Part shown: positions 47,540 through 58,993 of the stretch, in pieces | Layout: every line of letters begins with the position of its first letter | Position numbering within the stretch: the stretch's first letter is position 1 | Source of the DNA: Myrica gale | Lineage: Eukaryota; Streptophyta; Magnoliopsida; Fagales; Myricaceae | NCBI GenBank assembly: GCA_963930655.1 | Contig: OZ005619.1 | Location: 6,616,501-6,680,500, forward strand | Reading direction: 5' to 3' | DNA: 64,000 nucleotides | Notes under the pieces: model-generated | Databases searched by the model: none | The model's input: the letters and a program-made list of their open reading frames with translations, nothing else | What the model was told of the DNA's origin: nothing | Translations under genes and position numbers: made by a program

Positions 47540-49030
47540 TGATCAGCTTATGGTTTCGACTTCCAAGCGCAGAAGCTGTCAAAGTAATACAAGGGTAAAT
47601 CCCAAGATCGAATTCACAGGGACAAAGGGTTTAATGTAAGCATCGGTTATTGAATGTAAACTATATACAAGCAAAAATAAGAAGAAAATCAGATTTGGGT
47701 TTTTGAGGTTTATGGCTCATAATTGAAATACCAACTAAGAGAGATGAATAACAATGTATTTAGAATTGACAGGTGCAAAATACTCTAGAATTAAAGTGTA
47801 AGGAAAATAAGATAACGTTCTTAGAAACAATAAATCGAACACTTGAGATGCAAGTTTCTCCCGTAACTAAATTGGTACTGAATTCACTTCTACTGTTCTC
47901 TTCTCTCAACCATTTTCTCATTCCAAGAGATTATGATCAGATAATACAACAATCAGCTCTCAATTTTTGGATATAATCTATAGTACTCATTAGATTGTAT
48001 AGCAAGTTTAAGCAATGAAGAAAACTATCAAAGTCTTGTTACTAATTCAAGCATCAATCGTGCCTTTACGTCTACAACCGATCAAAAGCTAGAACAATGA
48101 ACTTCAATATTTTCTAATAATAAAATGAAATACAATCCAACAAGTTAATCATTAAAACTCCATAAAAGATAGAAGAAATCCAACCCAACTAGTCACGGTT
48201 TACTCCTTGAATCTCAAGCTAAAAATCTAGCCTATCATATTTGAAATCAAAACTAAAGAGAAATAGTTCAATCCAGTGATATTCATTAGAGAGATAAACG
48301 AAAACAACGAAGAACAATCCAGCGCCCCCCTTTGCCTCCAGCCGAATCCCAAAATATATAGAGAAAGCTCCTGAATCTGCCAAAATTCCCGATTTGCCCA
48401 TTCGTTGCTGCTGCCCATCGTCTCGTAACCGTTTTCTGTTTTGATTCTTCATCCATCGAATCCTTTCCTCCAGCTAGGCTTAGAAATGCCTCCAATGACT
48501 TCCAAAAATGCCCTGAATAAAGAAGCCAATATAAAATAAGTCTTCGTTCGAATACACGCGAGCGTCTTAGGAAAACTTTCAAACAGATTCTTTATGCTCG
48601 ACCGACGCTCGACCCGTGCTCGAGCGCCCCTTGAAGAACTTCACACAGATTCATCACGCTTGACCACCGCTCGACTAGTGCTCGAGCGGTCTTCGAGATC
48701 TTCACACAGAACCTTCACGCTCGATCATCGCTCAACCAGCCGCTCGAGCGCTCCTATGAGTTCCAGACAGAATGCTTACGCTCGACATTCGCTCGAAACA
48801 CGCTCGAGCGCCACTTTAGAAAATTCTTTTAATTAAAAACATGCAAAGGTCAGGGTGAGATTCTTTTTACCACAGCGACATAAATCATACACTTTAAGTG
48901 CAAATCATCAATTGTTATACACTTTGCTCAAAAAATGAAATATGGTGCTTAACCAATAGCTTAATTCATTTTTCAATCAAACAATTAGTTCACTTAAGTT
49001 ACCAATTTAAGCATATTAAACACTTTATCA
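47540..49030 (-). repeat. Athila 5' LTR
   Basis: 1491 bp, same length as its partner with about six base differences. Contains the CTCGAG array at 48595-48810. It should hold the element's promoter, but I could not place a start site. Confidence 0.95.
48595..48810 (-). repeat. CTCGAG palindrome array in Athila 5' LTR
   Basis: Same four modules as in the 3' LTR, with no difference that I noticed inside the array. Confidence 0.9.
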
Positions 49031-52000
49031 GTCTCCAACTTAAAAATTCATAACTTCCAAACCATCGCTCCAAATTACACAAAATTTACTTTGAAATATT
49101 CAGCTTTCATAGGTCAGGATGGGGAGTAAATTTCACCACAGCTGATTTTGTTATACATTTTCAAAAAAACATTTCATATGAAGCAAAAATCCTACAACCA
49201 CACTATTGTTGTTTCCAGCTCGGTCCTCCATTTTCAAAATATCACAACTTAGTTATCATACCTCTAAATCATACGAAATTTACCTTAAAACGTTCCTCTC
49301 TCTTAGACTTAAAATTCAAGACAAACCTTGTAAAATTTGGGCTTAAAATGATCCCTCAAAAGGTTTTATAAATGAGCTGACATTCCAGACGTGCAAGGCT
49401 GCTGGGAGCTTGACGTCCCGGCCTTGAACAATGCATATCCCATTCGATAGTTATCGGAATCATCCAAGGCATGGCTTAAAATCTTCCTATTTCCTAGGCC
49501 TACAATCTAGGATCCACTCAAGATCAAGGGATAATCACAATGCATCAGAACACACTCTCAATTGAGCCTTGAACTCTGCATAGGTAAATTCCAGCACCTA
49601 GTTTTCAGCAACTAGTTTAACAAACTTTCCTCATGCAACAACTTCACCCATGATTCTTAATTAAAAACCTCAACTTATTTTCCAGCAACAACACTCATTC
49701 TCAAAGCTTCTTTGAACCTCAATGCATTTAGATATGAAAGGACAACACCTAATACCACAACCACTACACATCCGGCCATGCATGCTCAAATAGATTTCAG
49801 CCTTCTATTAGGCTTTTTATCAAACACCTAAGGTGCATTATTGGTCCTCTCTTATATTTTTCCAGATCTGAACTTTTCTCAAAAACTTAGGGCTTAGTGG
49901 TTCTCAACATGACTAGCATGCATACAATCTAATGCATCAGCCCATAAATTTGGCCATACATGCTCAAATTAGGTTTCAATCCTCTCTTAGGCCTTTTATC
50001 AAACACCTAGAGCACAAAACCAATTTCTCATGAACCCTAATTTCGGATTCAGCCATTTTTCCCATGTTTTCATGTAAAAATCTATGCTACACTTAAGCAC
50101 TTGCAAGATCTATACTAAACATGCATAGATCTACACTAAACATCCATGAACACAAGAAGAAAAACTACCTAGACAAGCTACCATCAAAACCACAACCAAC
50201 CAGCAAGAGAAAACAAAAAGAGAATGGGAGAGAGGGGGTAGCATGATTTTCAGCCAGCAAGGTTTTTCCTAAGAGGGCCGGATGTTTACCTTGCTTCTCT
50301 CCTCTTTCTCCTTCTTTTTCTTCTTCTTTTTCCTTCTCCTTTCCTTCTTCTTCTTCTTCTTCTTCTTCTTCTTCCTTCTTCTTCTTCTTTCTCGGTTGGG
50401 TGACTTAGGGCAAGGCACGATTTTGACTTGGAGAAAAGAGATATGCGGCTTTCTTTTGGGCAAGAGAGATGTGAAATGCGTGAAAGAGAGAGGGGAAAGG
50501 TGTTAACGTGAAAGTGTTTTGGGGGGAAAAAGACAAGGTTGCCCCCCTTTCTTTCCCCCTCCTTCACGCGAATTCCACATTGTTTCATTTTTCTTTCATT
50601 TTTTTTGCTGCATCCCACGTGAGCCTCCATTCTCCATTCTCCCTTCATTTTCTTTTTCTTTTATTTTATTTTCTGCCACTTTAAAAAAATATGCTATCAA
50701 CAAACTATTCTAGCTTGCCTTTCCATTTTATTTTCTAAGTCTCACACATTTTAAGGTTAAAGCCCTAATTAATTTCTTCCAAACATTGTAACTTAGGGAC
50801 ATATTCCACTAATTAAAGTAATTAGGCTAATTAATCACATTTACTTAATTGTAACAATTGCAAATAAAATAACATTTAAATCCTAGCTTAAAACTCATAA
50901 AAACACTAGGAAAAAATTACACCTAGACATAACTTTAAATTAATTAATCATACATACATCTCCCAATAATTAGAGTAATACATATTAAGGAAATCATAAG
51001 CAATAAATCTCTCTCTCTTCTCATTTTAAAGCGACATAAATAAGGTCGGGGTCTCACAAAGCTAGTGTATAAAAGCTATTGGAAGATAGTGGAAAACCTC
51101 AAGGCTCGGTGAAGGAGCTTGAGGGGTGGATGTAGGCGGGTTTGCCGAACCACCTAAAAAATCATGTGTTTGCTTTCTCTATCCCTTCTATTTATATTTA
51201 GCACTTGCATCCTTGTTATATCATTATACTTGTGCTAAATTAGTATTTACTTTGTAAACACGATTTTGGGGGGTTAATATCGAAATATTTAGAAAACCAA
51301 TTCACCCCCCTCTTGGGTTGCCTTAATCCTGAAACTAGGACTCACAATTGGTTTCAAAGCTTGGTACTCTTTATACAAGATTTAACCATCTTGAGTTAGA
51401 ATGGTAACTACAAGCTTGAACACTCAAGTTGAAGGGCTTTCCACTCTTAGACCTCCATTTTTTGACAGAAATGATTATGCATATTGGAAAGTAGGATGAA
51501 AATTTTCTTCACTATATTGATTATAATTTGTGGCTATGCATTTTAAATGGACCACATGTGCCTACAAAGAAAGTTGGAGAAGTAGAGTCTCCTAAGAGCG
51601 AAAACGAATATGATGCAAATGACAAAATAAAAATCTCTCTAGATGCAAGAGCCATGAACATTTTATATTGCGCATTAGATAAAGGAAAGTTTAATAGAAT
51701 TGCATCTTGCTTAAATACTAGAGATATATGGCATATGTTAGAAGTTACTCATGAAGGAACAAGTCAAGTAAAAGAGTCAAAAATCAATATGCTTGTTCAT
51801 AATTATGAATTGTTTAAAATGAGACCAGAGGAATCTATTTCTAACATGTATACTAGATTTACCACAATAATAAATGCTTTGAATGCTCTTGGTAAATCGT
51901 ATACTAACTCCGATTTGGTGAGAAAAATCCTTAGGTCACTACCAAAGGCATGGGAGGCCAAAGTGACTATCATACAAGAAGCCAAGGATCTCACAAAGCT

Positions 52001-52657
52001 TCTTCTGGATGAGCTCATTGGATCACTCATGACCCATGAAATCCAAATGCTCGAAAATGAAGATGAGAGCAAGAAAAGGATGAGGATCGCTCTAAAATCC
52101 TCCACAAGTGAAGATGGAAATAAAGATGAGGAAGATATAGTCTTAATGACTAGAAAGTTCAAGAACTTTCTGAAGAGCAAGAAAGGAAAGAAAATCCTCA
52201 AATACAAGAAGACATCTTGGAAGGCTAACAATGAAAGCTCATCCTCCTCCTCCGAAGAAGAAGATGGAGAAATTGCCAACATGTGCTTCATGGCATTTGA
52301 AGACACTGATGAGGATGATGATGAGGTACACTCTTCCGATGATGAGCATGAAACTTCTTATAGTGAGCTTCAAAATGCTTTTAATGATCTTTTACGTTAA
52401 TTCGAACTACTAGGTTAAAAATATACATCTATGAAAAAGAACTCATTTTGATCTCCAATGAAATTGATTTATTGAAAAATGAGAGGAACACTTTAAAGCT
52501 TGAAAATGATTTATCTCAACAAAAAACTTTAGATTTTGAAAATGAAAAGGTTACTTTGAACAACAAGATTGTTTCTCAAAGCAAAATTATTGAGAAGTTT
52601 ACTAAAGGAAGCAACATGCTTAGTAGTCAAAGATGTTTCTTTGACAAAAGTGGCTTA

Positions 52658-53906
52658 TGTTGGCTTTTGTGCACAATCGAGATTTTGACGATTACAATAA
52701 ATGGATGAGTTTACAAATTGGACATCTTCAAAGACAAAGTCAACTTGACGAAAAGAGTCAAACCTTGAAGAAAGAAGAACAAGAAGATGCAAAGAGTTAA
52801 AAGTGAAGTTTCAAGACCTTAGGGTATAATCCTTGTAACTCTTTATTACACATTTGACAAGGATTTGAATCACGCACTTGCATATTTTTCAAAACGTCCA
52901 TAAACCGTTTTACCTTTTGTTTGAAAGATTAAAATGTTTTTAAAGGTTTCAAAACACCCTAAATATATTCCTAAACCCTTCATATACTTATGGGAATTAA
53001 CTCTTTAAAATTGGGTGTTTAAAAGTGGTCAAAAACATGTTTTTAAATGAAGCGGTCGATGAACTTTTTGTAGCGGTCGACCTCTACATGAAGCGGTCGA
53101 TGATTGACAGCATTCAAAATTATGACCGTTGGGCAACGGCTACTTGAACCGGTCGACCGGTACATGAAGCGGTCGACCGGTACAACGGTAAAATTGTCAA
53201 ATCGACCCCCAACGGCTATAAACGGCTAGTTTTCATATGTGGCCTATAAATACACATCCAAAACGTCTAAAATGAAGAACCAACGACAACATATCATTTC
53301 TATAGTTTGAGAAATATTCTAAACTTTCCGATTCTATATTTCTCATAGCATTCACACAAAACACACTTTCATATCCTTGTCTTTGTGTGAATCAAGAGAT
53401 AGAGCTTCCATTTTTATATCTACTCTTTGAGAGAGTTTTGTTCATCTATCTTCATATCCAAGAGAGTGTTTCCTTTAGTGAGGTTGTTCACTAAAGAAGA
53501 AGCTTAGAGAGTGTATATCTCAAGCTTGTTAGGTTGTGAGTGGTGAGCCCGAAAAACCACTTGGGTGGGTTTGAGTGTTGATCACGGGAAACACTTGTAC
53601 GGTTCACTAGCACCCGGAAGCTAGTATGTAAAGCTATTGGTTGAAGATAATGGAAAACCTCAAGGCTCGGTGAAGGAGCTTGAGGGTTGGATGTAGGCGG
53701 GTTTGCCGAACCACCTAAAAATCGAGTGTTTGCTTCTCTTATCTCTACTCATTACTTTAGCACTTATTTACAATTCTGCATATTATATACTTGTGCTAAA
53801 GTAGTATTTACTTGCAAACACAATTTTGGGGGTCAATACCGAAAAGTTTAGAAAACCAATTCACCCCCCCTCTTGGGTTGCCTTAATCCTGAAACTAGGA
53901 CTTACA
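52658..53906 (+). repeat. L2 5' LTR
   Basis: TGTTGGCTTTTGTGCAC...CTAGGACTTACA, 1249 bp. Contains the GGTCGACCGG array at 53050-53185. Promoter probably near the TATAAATACAC at about 53244. Confidence 0.93.
53050..53185 (+). repeat. GGTCGACCGG palindrome array in L2 5' LTR
   Basis: Two clusters. The first has GCGGTCGATGAAC, GCGGTCGACCTC and GCGGTCGATGATT spaced about 22 bp. The second has CCGGTCGACCGGTAC and GCGGTCGACCGGTAC about 22 bp apart. An AACGG-rich spacer separates them. Confidence 0.88.
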
Positions 53907-53908
53907 AT

Positions 53909-53920
53909 TGGTATCAGAGT
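53909..53920 (+). other. Primer binding site of L2
   Basis: TGGTATCAGAGT starts two bases inside the 5' LTR, matching the initiator methionine tRNA site used by copia elements except for its last base. Confidence 0.85.
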
Positions 53921-53960
53921 CTGATGCTCTTTATACAAGATTTAACCATCTTGAGTTAGA

Positions 53961-55468
53961 ATGACAACTACAAGCTTCAACACTCAAGTTGAAGGACTTT
54001 CCACTCTTAGACCACCATTTTTTGACGGAAATGATTATGCATATTGGAAAGCTAGGATGAAAATCTATCTTCAATCTATTGATTATGATTTATGGCTATG
54101 CACTTTGAATGGTCCACATATTCCCATAAAGAAAGTTGGAGAGGTTGAAACCCTTAAAAACGAAAATGAATATAGTGACCTAGACAAAAAGAAAATCTCT
54201 TTAAATGCTAGAGCTATGAACATTCTTTATTGTGCTTTAGAGAGAAATGAATTTAATAGAATATCTTCTTGCACAAATGCTAAGGAAATTTGGCATACTC
54301 TAGAGATTACTCATGATGGAACAAGCCAAGTTAAAGAGTCAAAAATCAATATGCTTGTTCACAATTATGAATTGTTTAAAATGACACCAGAGGAATCCAT
54401 TACTGTTATGTATACTAGATTTACCACAATTATAAATGCTTTGAATGCACTTGGTAAATCTTATACTAACTCCGATTTGGTGAGAAAAATCCTTAGGTCA
54501 CTACCAAAGGCATGGGAGGCCAAAGTGACTGCCATACAGGAAGCCAAGGATCTCACCAAGCTTCCTCTAGATGAGCTCATTGGATCACTCATGACCCATG
54601 AGATCCAAATGCTCGAGAATGAAGATGAGAGCAAAAAGAAGATGAGGATCGCTTTCAAATCTTCAACAGTGAAAGATGAGGATGACAAAGAGGAAGACAT
54701 AGTCTTAATGACTAGAAAGTTCAAAAACTTCCTCAAGAGCAAGAAAGGAAAGAGAAGCCTCAAATACAAGAAGACATCTTGGAAGGCAAACAAAGAAAGT
54801 TCCTCCTCCTCCTCCTCCTCCGAAGAAGATGGAGAAATAGTCAACATGTGCTTCATGGCATTTGAAGACACTGATGAGGATGATGATGAGGTACACTCTT
54901 CCGATGATGAGCATGAAACTTCTTATAATGAGCTTCAAAATGCATTTAATGATCTTTTATGTCAATTCGAACTATTAGGTTCAAAATATACATATTTGAA
55001 AAAGAAACCCATTTTGATCTCAAATGATATTGATTTTTTGAAAAATGAGAAAAAGAATCTAAAGCTAGAAAACGATTTGTTCCAGCAAAAAGCTTTAGAA
55101 TTTGAAAAGGAGAAAGTTGTTTTGAACAACAAATTATTTCTCAAAGCAAAATCCTTGAGAAGTTTACTTAAGGAAAGAAATCTTTAGATTTAATTCTTGG
55201 TAGTCAAAGATGTGCCTTTGACAAATGTGGCTTAGGCTACAAGCCTTCAATTCACCAAAAATATTTTAAGAATTATTTTGTGAAGGCTAAATCTTTTAAT
55301 GCACCTACTCAAACATGTCATTTTTGCAATAAATATGGACATCTTATCTTTGATTGTGCATTAAAGAAACTTGGGAGTAAAACTCTCAAGAAAGCATGGG
55401 TTCCAAAAGGAACCAAAACTAACATTGAAGGACCCAAGAAGGCTTGGGTACCAAAAATTGTTTCTTGA
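53961..55468 (+). pseudogene. L2 gag (SIRE-type) with a late frameshift
   Basis: An open frame of 408 codons runs from the ATG at 53961 to 55187. It begins MTTTSFNTQVEGLSTLRPPF and holds a UBN2-type gag core, a Ser/Glu-rich region near residues 275-320 and a coiled stretch. Near 55135-55190 the frame shifts, and the CCHC knuckle CHFCNKYGHLIFDC (about 55317-55358) follows in another frame to a stop at 55468. Shortly after, a WYLD remnant of the protease start (about 55498) is joined directly to unrelated sequence. That indicates deletion of the whole pol region. The loss of pol is shared with L1, so it predates both copies. Confidence 0.9.
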
Positions 55469-56260
55469 TTCTCTTCTAGGATGGAGCAACAAATGGTACT
55501 TGGATGAAACTTGCCTATCAAGAAGGCTTGTGACATTTGAGGACAAATGCTAAGGGGAAACCTTTGGTAACATCTAAATCCTTATTTGAGAATAAGTTTT
55601 AATTGTTGTCTAATTATATGTTCTTGGTTGTTAAATGTTATAAATGCAAATGTATTTATCCTTCACATATTTTCCTGCATTTATCAAAATGAAAAATCTA
55701 TAAGTCATCTCTTTTACAAAAATCCTGATATTTGATAAGTTTTTGTGTGCTTAAACCTTTTTGGTTGAGATTGACCTTTAAAATTGTCATTGGTAGCTAA
55801 GAGGTTGGTACAAACCCACTCGCTAGGCTACTATCGTAATAGCGATGAACTCTTGAGTTCCTGTTAGACATCATCTATATCATGACAAAGAGATTGTTAT
55901 TTAAAAACCAAACTTTATCTTTTGGATGAAAAATGATCTTTTAAATTCTATCCATGTATTCTCTTTTTGAATTACAAACGGGGAGAATTCTTAAATGTCT
56001 AAAGCTTGAATTCATTTTGCTTTTCGAATGCATGTTTGGGGAATAATGTAACCTTTGTCTTTTTGATGTGACAAAGGGGGAGAAATGTGCTAATATTTTT
56101 GATGACTATATCTTCTCCTTTTGAATTGGATTATGTTTTTTATTGTATTACTCTTTATGAATCCAATGGCTACTAATGCTTTGTCTTCTAGTTTTAAATG
56201 TTTGTCCAATTGCAATAGATAGGGGAGTCAACCCAAAACTTCACTTTATTGTCATCATCA
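55469..56260 (+). other. Noncoding 3' interior of L2
   Basis: About 0.8 kb between gag and the polypurine tract. It contains GACAAAGGGGGAG-type phrases, as in the 3' regions of SIRE elements, and no domain. The same stretch in L1 lies at 57741-58460. Confidence 0.75.
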
Positions 56261-56273
56261 AAAAGGGGGAGAT
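56261..56273 (+). other. Polypurine tract of L2
   Basis: AAAAGGGGGAGAT immediately precedes the 3' LTR start at 56274. Confidence 0.88.
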
Positions 56274-57522
56274 TGTTGGCTTTTGTGCACAATCGAGATT
56301 TTGACGATTACAATAAATGGATGAGTTTACAAATTGGACATCTTCAAAGACAAAGTCAACTTGACGAAAAGAGTCAAACCTTGAAGAAAGAAGAACAAGA
56401 AGATGCAAAGAGTTAAAAGTGAAGTTTCAAGACCTTAGGGTATAATCCTTGTAACTCTTTATTACACATTTGACAAGGATTTGAATCACACACTTGCATA
56501 TCTTTCAAAACGTCCATAAACCGTTTTACCTTTTATTTGAAAGATTAAAATGTTTTTAAAGGTTTCAAAACACCCTAAATATATTCCTAAACCCTTCATA
56601 TACTTATGGGAATTAAGTCTTTAAAATTGGGTGTTTAAAAGTGGTCAAAAACATGTTTTTAAATGAAGCGGTCGATGAACTTTTTGTAGCGGTCGACCTC
56701 TACATGAAGTGGTCGATCATTGACAGCATTCAAAATTATGACCGTTGGGCAACGGCTACTTGAACCGGTCGACCGGTACATGAAGTGGTCGACCGGTACA
56801 ACGGTAAAATTGTCAAATCGACCCCCAACGGCTATAAACGGCTAGTTTTCATATGTGGCCTATAAATACACATCCAAAACGTTTAAAATGAAGAACCAAC
56901 GACAACATATCATTTCTATAGTTTGAGAAATATTCTAAACTTTTCGATTCTATATTTCTTATAGCATTTACACAAAACACACTTTCATATCCTTGTCTTT
57001 GTGTGAATCAAGAGATAGAGCTTCCATTTTTATATCTACTCTTTGAGAGAGTTTTGTTCATCTATCTTCATATCCAAGAGAGTGTTTCCTTTAGTGAGAT
57101 TGTTCACTAAAGAAGAAGCTTAGAGAGTGTATATCTCAAGCTTGTTAGGTTGTGAGTGGTGAGCCCGAAAAACCACTTTGGTGGGTTTGAGTGTTGATCC
57201 CGGGAAACACTTGTACGGTTCACTAGCACCCGGAAGCTAGTATGTAAAGCTATTGGTTGAAGATAGTGGAAAACCTCAAGGCTCGGTGAAGGAGCTTGAG
57301 GGGTGGATGTAGGCGGGTTTGCCGAACCACCTAAAAATCGAGTGTTTGCTTCTATTATCTCTACTCATTACTTTAGCACTTATTTACAGTTCCGCATATT
57401 ATATACTTGTGCTAAAGTAGTATTTACTTGCAAACACAACTTTGGGGGTCAATACCGAAAAGTTTAGAAAACCAATTCATCCCCCCTCTTGGGTTGCCTT
57501 AATCCTGAAACTAGGACTTACA
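56274..57522 (+). repeat. L2 3' LTR
   Basis: 1249 bp, same length as the 5' LTR. The palindrome array (56666-56800) has lost some sites: two GCGGTCGA sites read GTGGTCGA, and GATGATT reads GATCATT. These are mostly C-to-T type changes at or near CpG. Confidence 0.93.
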
Positions 57523-57740
57523 GCTTAGGCTACAAGCCTTCAATTCACCAAAAATATTTTAAGAATTATTTTGTGAATGTTAAGTCTTTTAATGTACCTA
57601 CTCAAACTTGTCATTTTTGCAACAAAAATGGACATCTTATTTTTTATTGTGCATTAAAGAAACTTGGGAGCAAGACTCTCAAGAAAGCATGGGTTCCAAA
57701 AGGAACCAAAGCTAACATTGAAGGACCCATGAAGGTTTGA

Positions 57741-58460
57741 GTACCAAAAATGGTTTATTGATTCTCTTGTAGGATGGAGCAACGAACGGTGCTTGGATGA
57801 AACTTGCCTATTAAGAAGGCTTGTGACATTTGAGGACAAATGCTAAAGGGAAACCTTTGGTAAAATCTAAATCCTTTTTTGAGAATAAGTTTGAAATTGT
57901 TGGCTAATTATATTTTATGATATTTTCTTGGTTGTTAAATGTTATAAATGCAAATGTACTTATCTTTCACATATTTTCTTGCATTTATCAAAGTGAAAAA
58001 TCTATAAGCTATCTCTTTTACAAAAATCCTGATCCTTGATAAGTTTTTGTGTGCTTAAACTTTCTTTGGTTGAGATTGACCTTTAGAATTGTCATTGGTA
58101 GCTAAGAGGATGGTACAAACCCACCCGGTGGGCTACTATCGTAATAGCGATGGACTCTTGAGTCCCTGTTAGACATCCTCTATACCATGCCAAAGAGATC
58201 TTCACTTAAAACCCAAACTTGATCTTTTTGATGAAAAATGAACTTTTAAATTCTATCCATGCATTGTCTTTTTGATTGACAAAGGGGGAGAATTTTAAAA
58301 TGTATACATGCTTGTATTCCTTTTGTTTTTAAAATGCATATTTGGGGAGATATGTATCCTTTGTCTTTTTGATGTGACAAAGGGGGATAAATGTGCTAAT
58401 AGTTTTGATGACTATATATTCTCCTTTTAATTTGATTATGTTTTAATTGTATTACTCTTT
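57741..58460 (+). other. Noncoding 3' interior of L1
   Basis: Matches the L2 interior at 55469-56157. It stops at an ATGA where the start of the 3' LTR should follow after about 115 further bases; the polypurine tract is missing. Confidence 0.75.
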
Positions 58461-58830
58461 ATGAGTTTACAAAATGGACATCTTCAAAGACAAAGACAAC
58501 TTGACGAAAAGAGTCAAACCTTGAAGAAAGAAGAACAAGGAGATGTAAGGAGCTTAAAGTGAAGATTCAAGACCTTAGGGTATAATCCTTGTAACTCTTT
58601 ATTTCACATTTGACAAGGATTTGAATCACGCACTTTCATATCTTTCAAAATGTGCATAAACCGATTTAAGTTTTGTTTAAAAGATTAAAATGTTTTTATA
58701 GGTTTCAAAACACCCCAAACAAACTCCCACACCTTTCATATAATTATGGGAAGTAAGTCTTCAAAATTGGGTGTTTAAAAGTGGTCAAAAACCTTACTTT
58801 TAAAAGAACCGGATCATGCTTAAAATCAGG

Positions 58831-58993
58831 AGTTCGACCGGTTGTTCAAGCGGTCGACCGGTACTTCGACCGCTTCATGTAGCGGTCGACCGGTTGGTTT
58901 TGACAAAAGAGCCGTTGAAGCTTCTGAAAATATGACCGTTGGATAACGGTAACTTGAAGCGGTCGAGTGGTTCATGTAGCGGTCGACCAGTTC
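58831..58993 (+). repeat. GGTCGACCGG palindrome array in L1 3' LTR
   Basis: Same plan as the L1 5' LTR array: TTCGACCGG, GCGGTCGACCGGTAC and GCGGTCGACCGGTTG, then after the AACGG spacer GCGGTCGAGTGG and GCGGTCGACCAG. Confidence 0.88.

Larger units (their letters stand above)
39043..49030 (-). mobile_element. Athila-type Ty3-gypsy retrotransposon, full length, young
   Basis: Two LTRs of 1491 bp each (39043-40533 and 47540-49030) start TGATCAGC and end TTTATCA. The direct duplication GTCTC flanks the element at 39038-39042 and 49031-49035. Comparing the LTRs by eye I find about six differences, near 0.4 percent, so the insertion is recent. The minus strand carries a primer site complementary to tRNA-Asp (47533-47517), an unbroken 1813-codon gag-pol, a 1.4-kb region with tandem repeats and no env-like frame, and a purine tract next to the 3' LTR. 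Total length is 9988 bp. Confidence 0.97.
36989..51058 (-). mobile_element. TGTGAG-family solo LTR, copy B, with Athila nested inside
   Basis: The ends read TGTCACGCCCCGAACG at 36989 and GGGGTCTCACA at 51058, the inverse orientation of copy A. The flanking duplication AAGCT (36984-36988 and 51059-51063) marks retroviral-type integration. Without the Athila insertion and its duplication the element is about 4.08 kb. It has no coding domain, primer site or polypurine tract between paired LTRs, so a very long solo LTR, or an element made of one LTR-like unit, is the best reading. Similarity to copies A and C supports the ends. Confidence 0.85.
35976..51346 (+). repeat. L1 5' LTR, interrupted by copy B
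   Basis: The LTR proper is 35976-36988 plus 51064-51346, about 1.3 kb. Copy B occupies the gap with the AAGCT duplication at 36984-36988 and 51059-51063. A degenerate primer site (TTGGTTTCAAAGC) follows at about 51348. Confidence 0.88.
52658..57522 (+). mobile_element. L2: complete SIRE-type gag-only element nested in L1
   Basis: Two LTRs of 1249 bp each (52658-53906 and 56274-57522) flank a 2.37-kb interior, and the direct duplication GCTTA lies at 52653-52657 and 57523-57527. By eye I count roughly 22 differences between the LTRs (about 1.8 percent), so L2 inserted earlier than the Athila element. The interior has a primer site, a gag frame and a polypurine tract but no protease, integrase, reverse transcriptase or RNase H. 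It inserted into a relative of itself. Confidence 0.95.
51401..57740 (+). pseudogene. L1 gag (SIRE-type), frameshifted and split by L2
   Basis: The start ATG is at 51401. Compared with the L2 gag, one base is missing near 51490, which gives an early TGA; the frame reopens at 51528-52400. A stop at 52398 and a further shift precede the coiled, Leu/Asn-rich stretch at 52448-52651. L2 then interrupts it. The gag resumes at 57528 with the CCHC knuckle CHFCNKNGHLIFYC (about 57611-57652) and ends at 57740. The central part is a UBN2-type gag with acidic and Ser-rich clusters. No pol domain follows. Confidence 0.9.
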
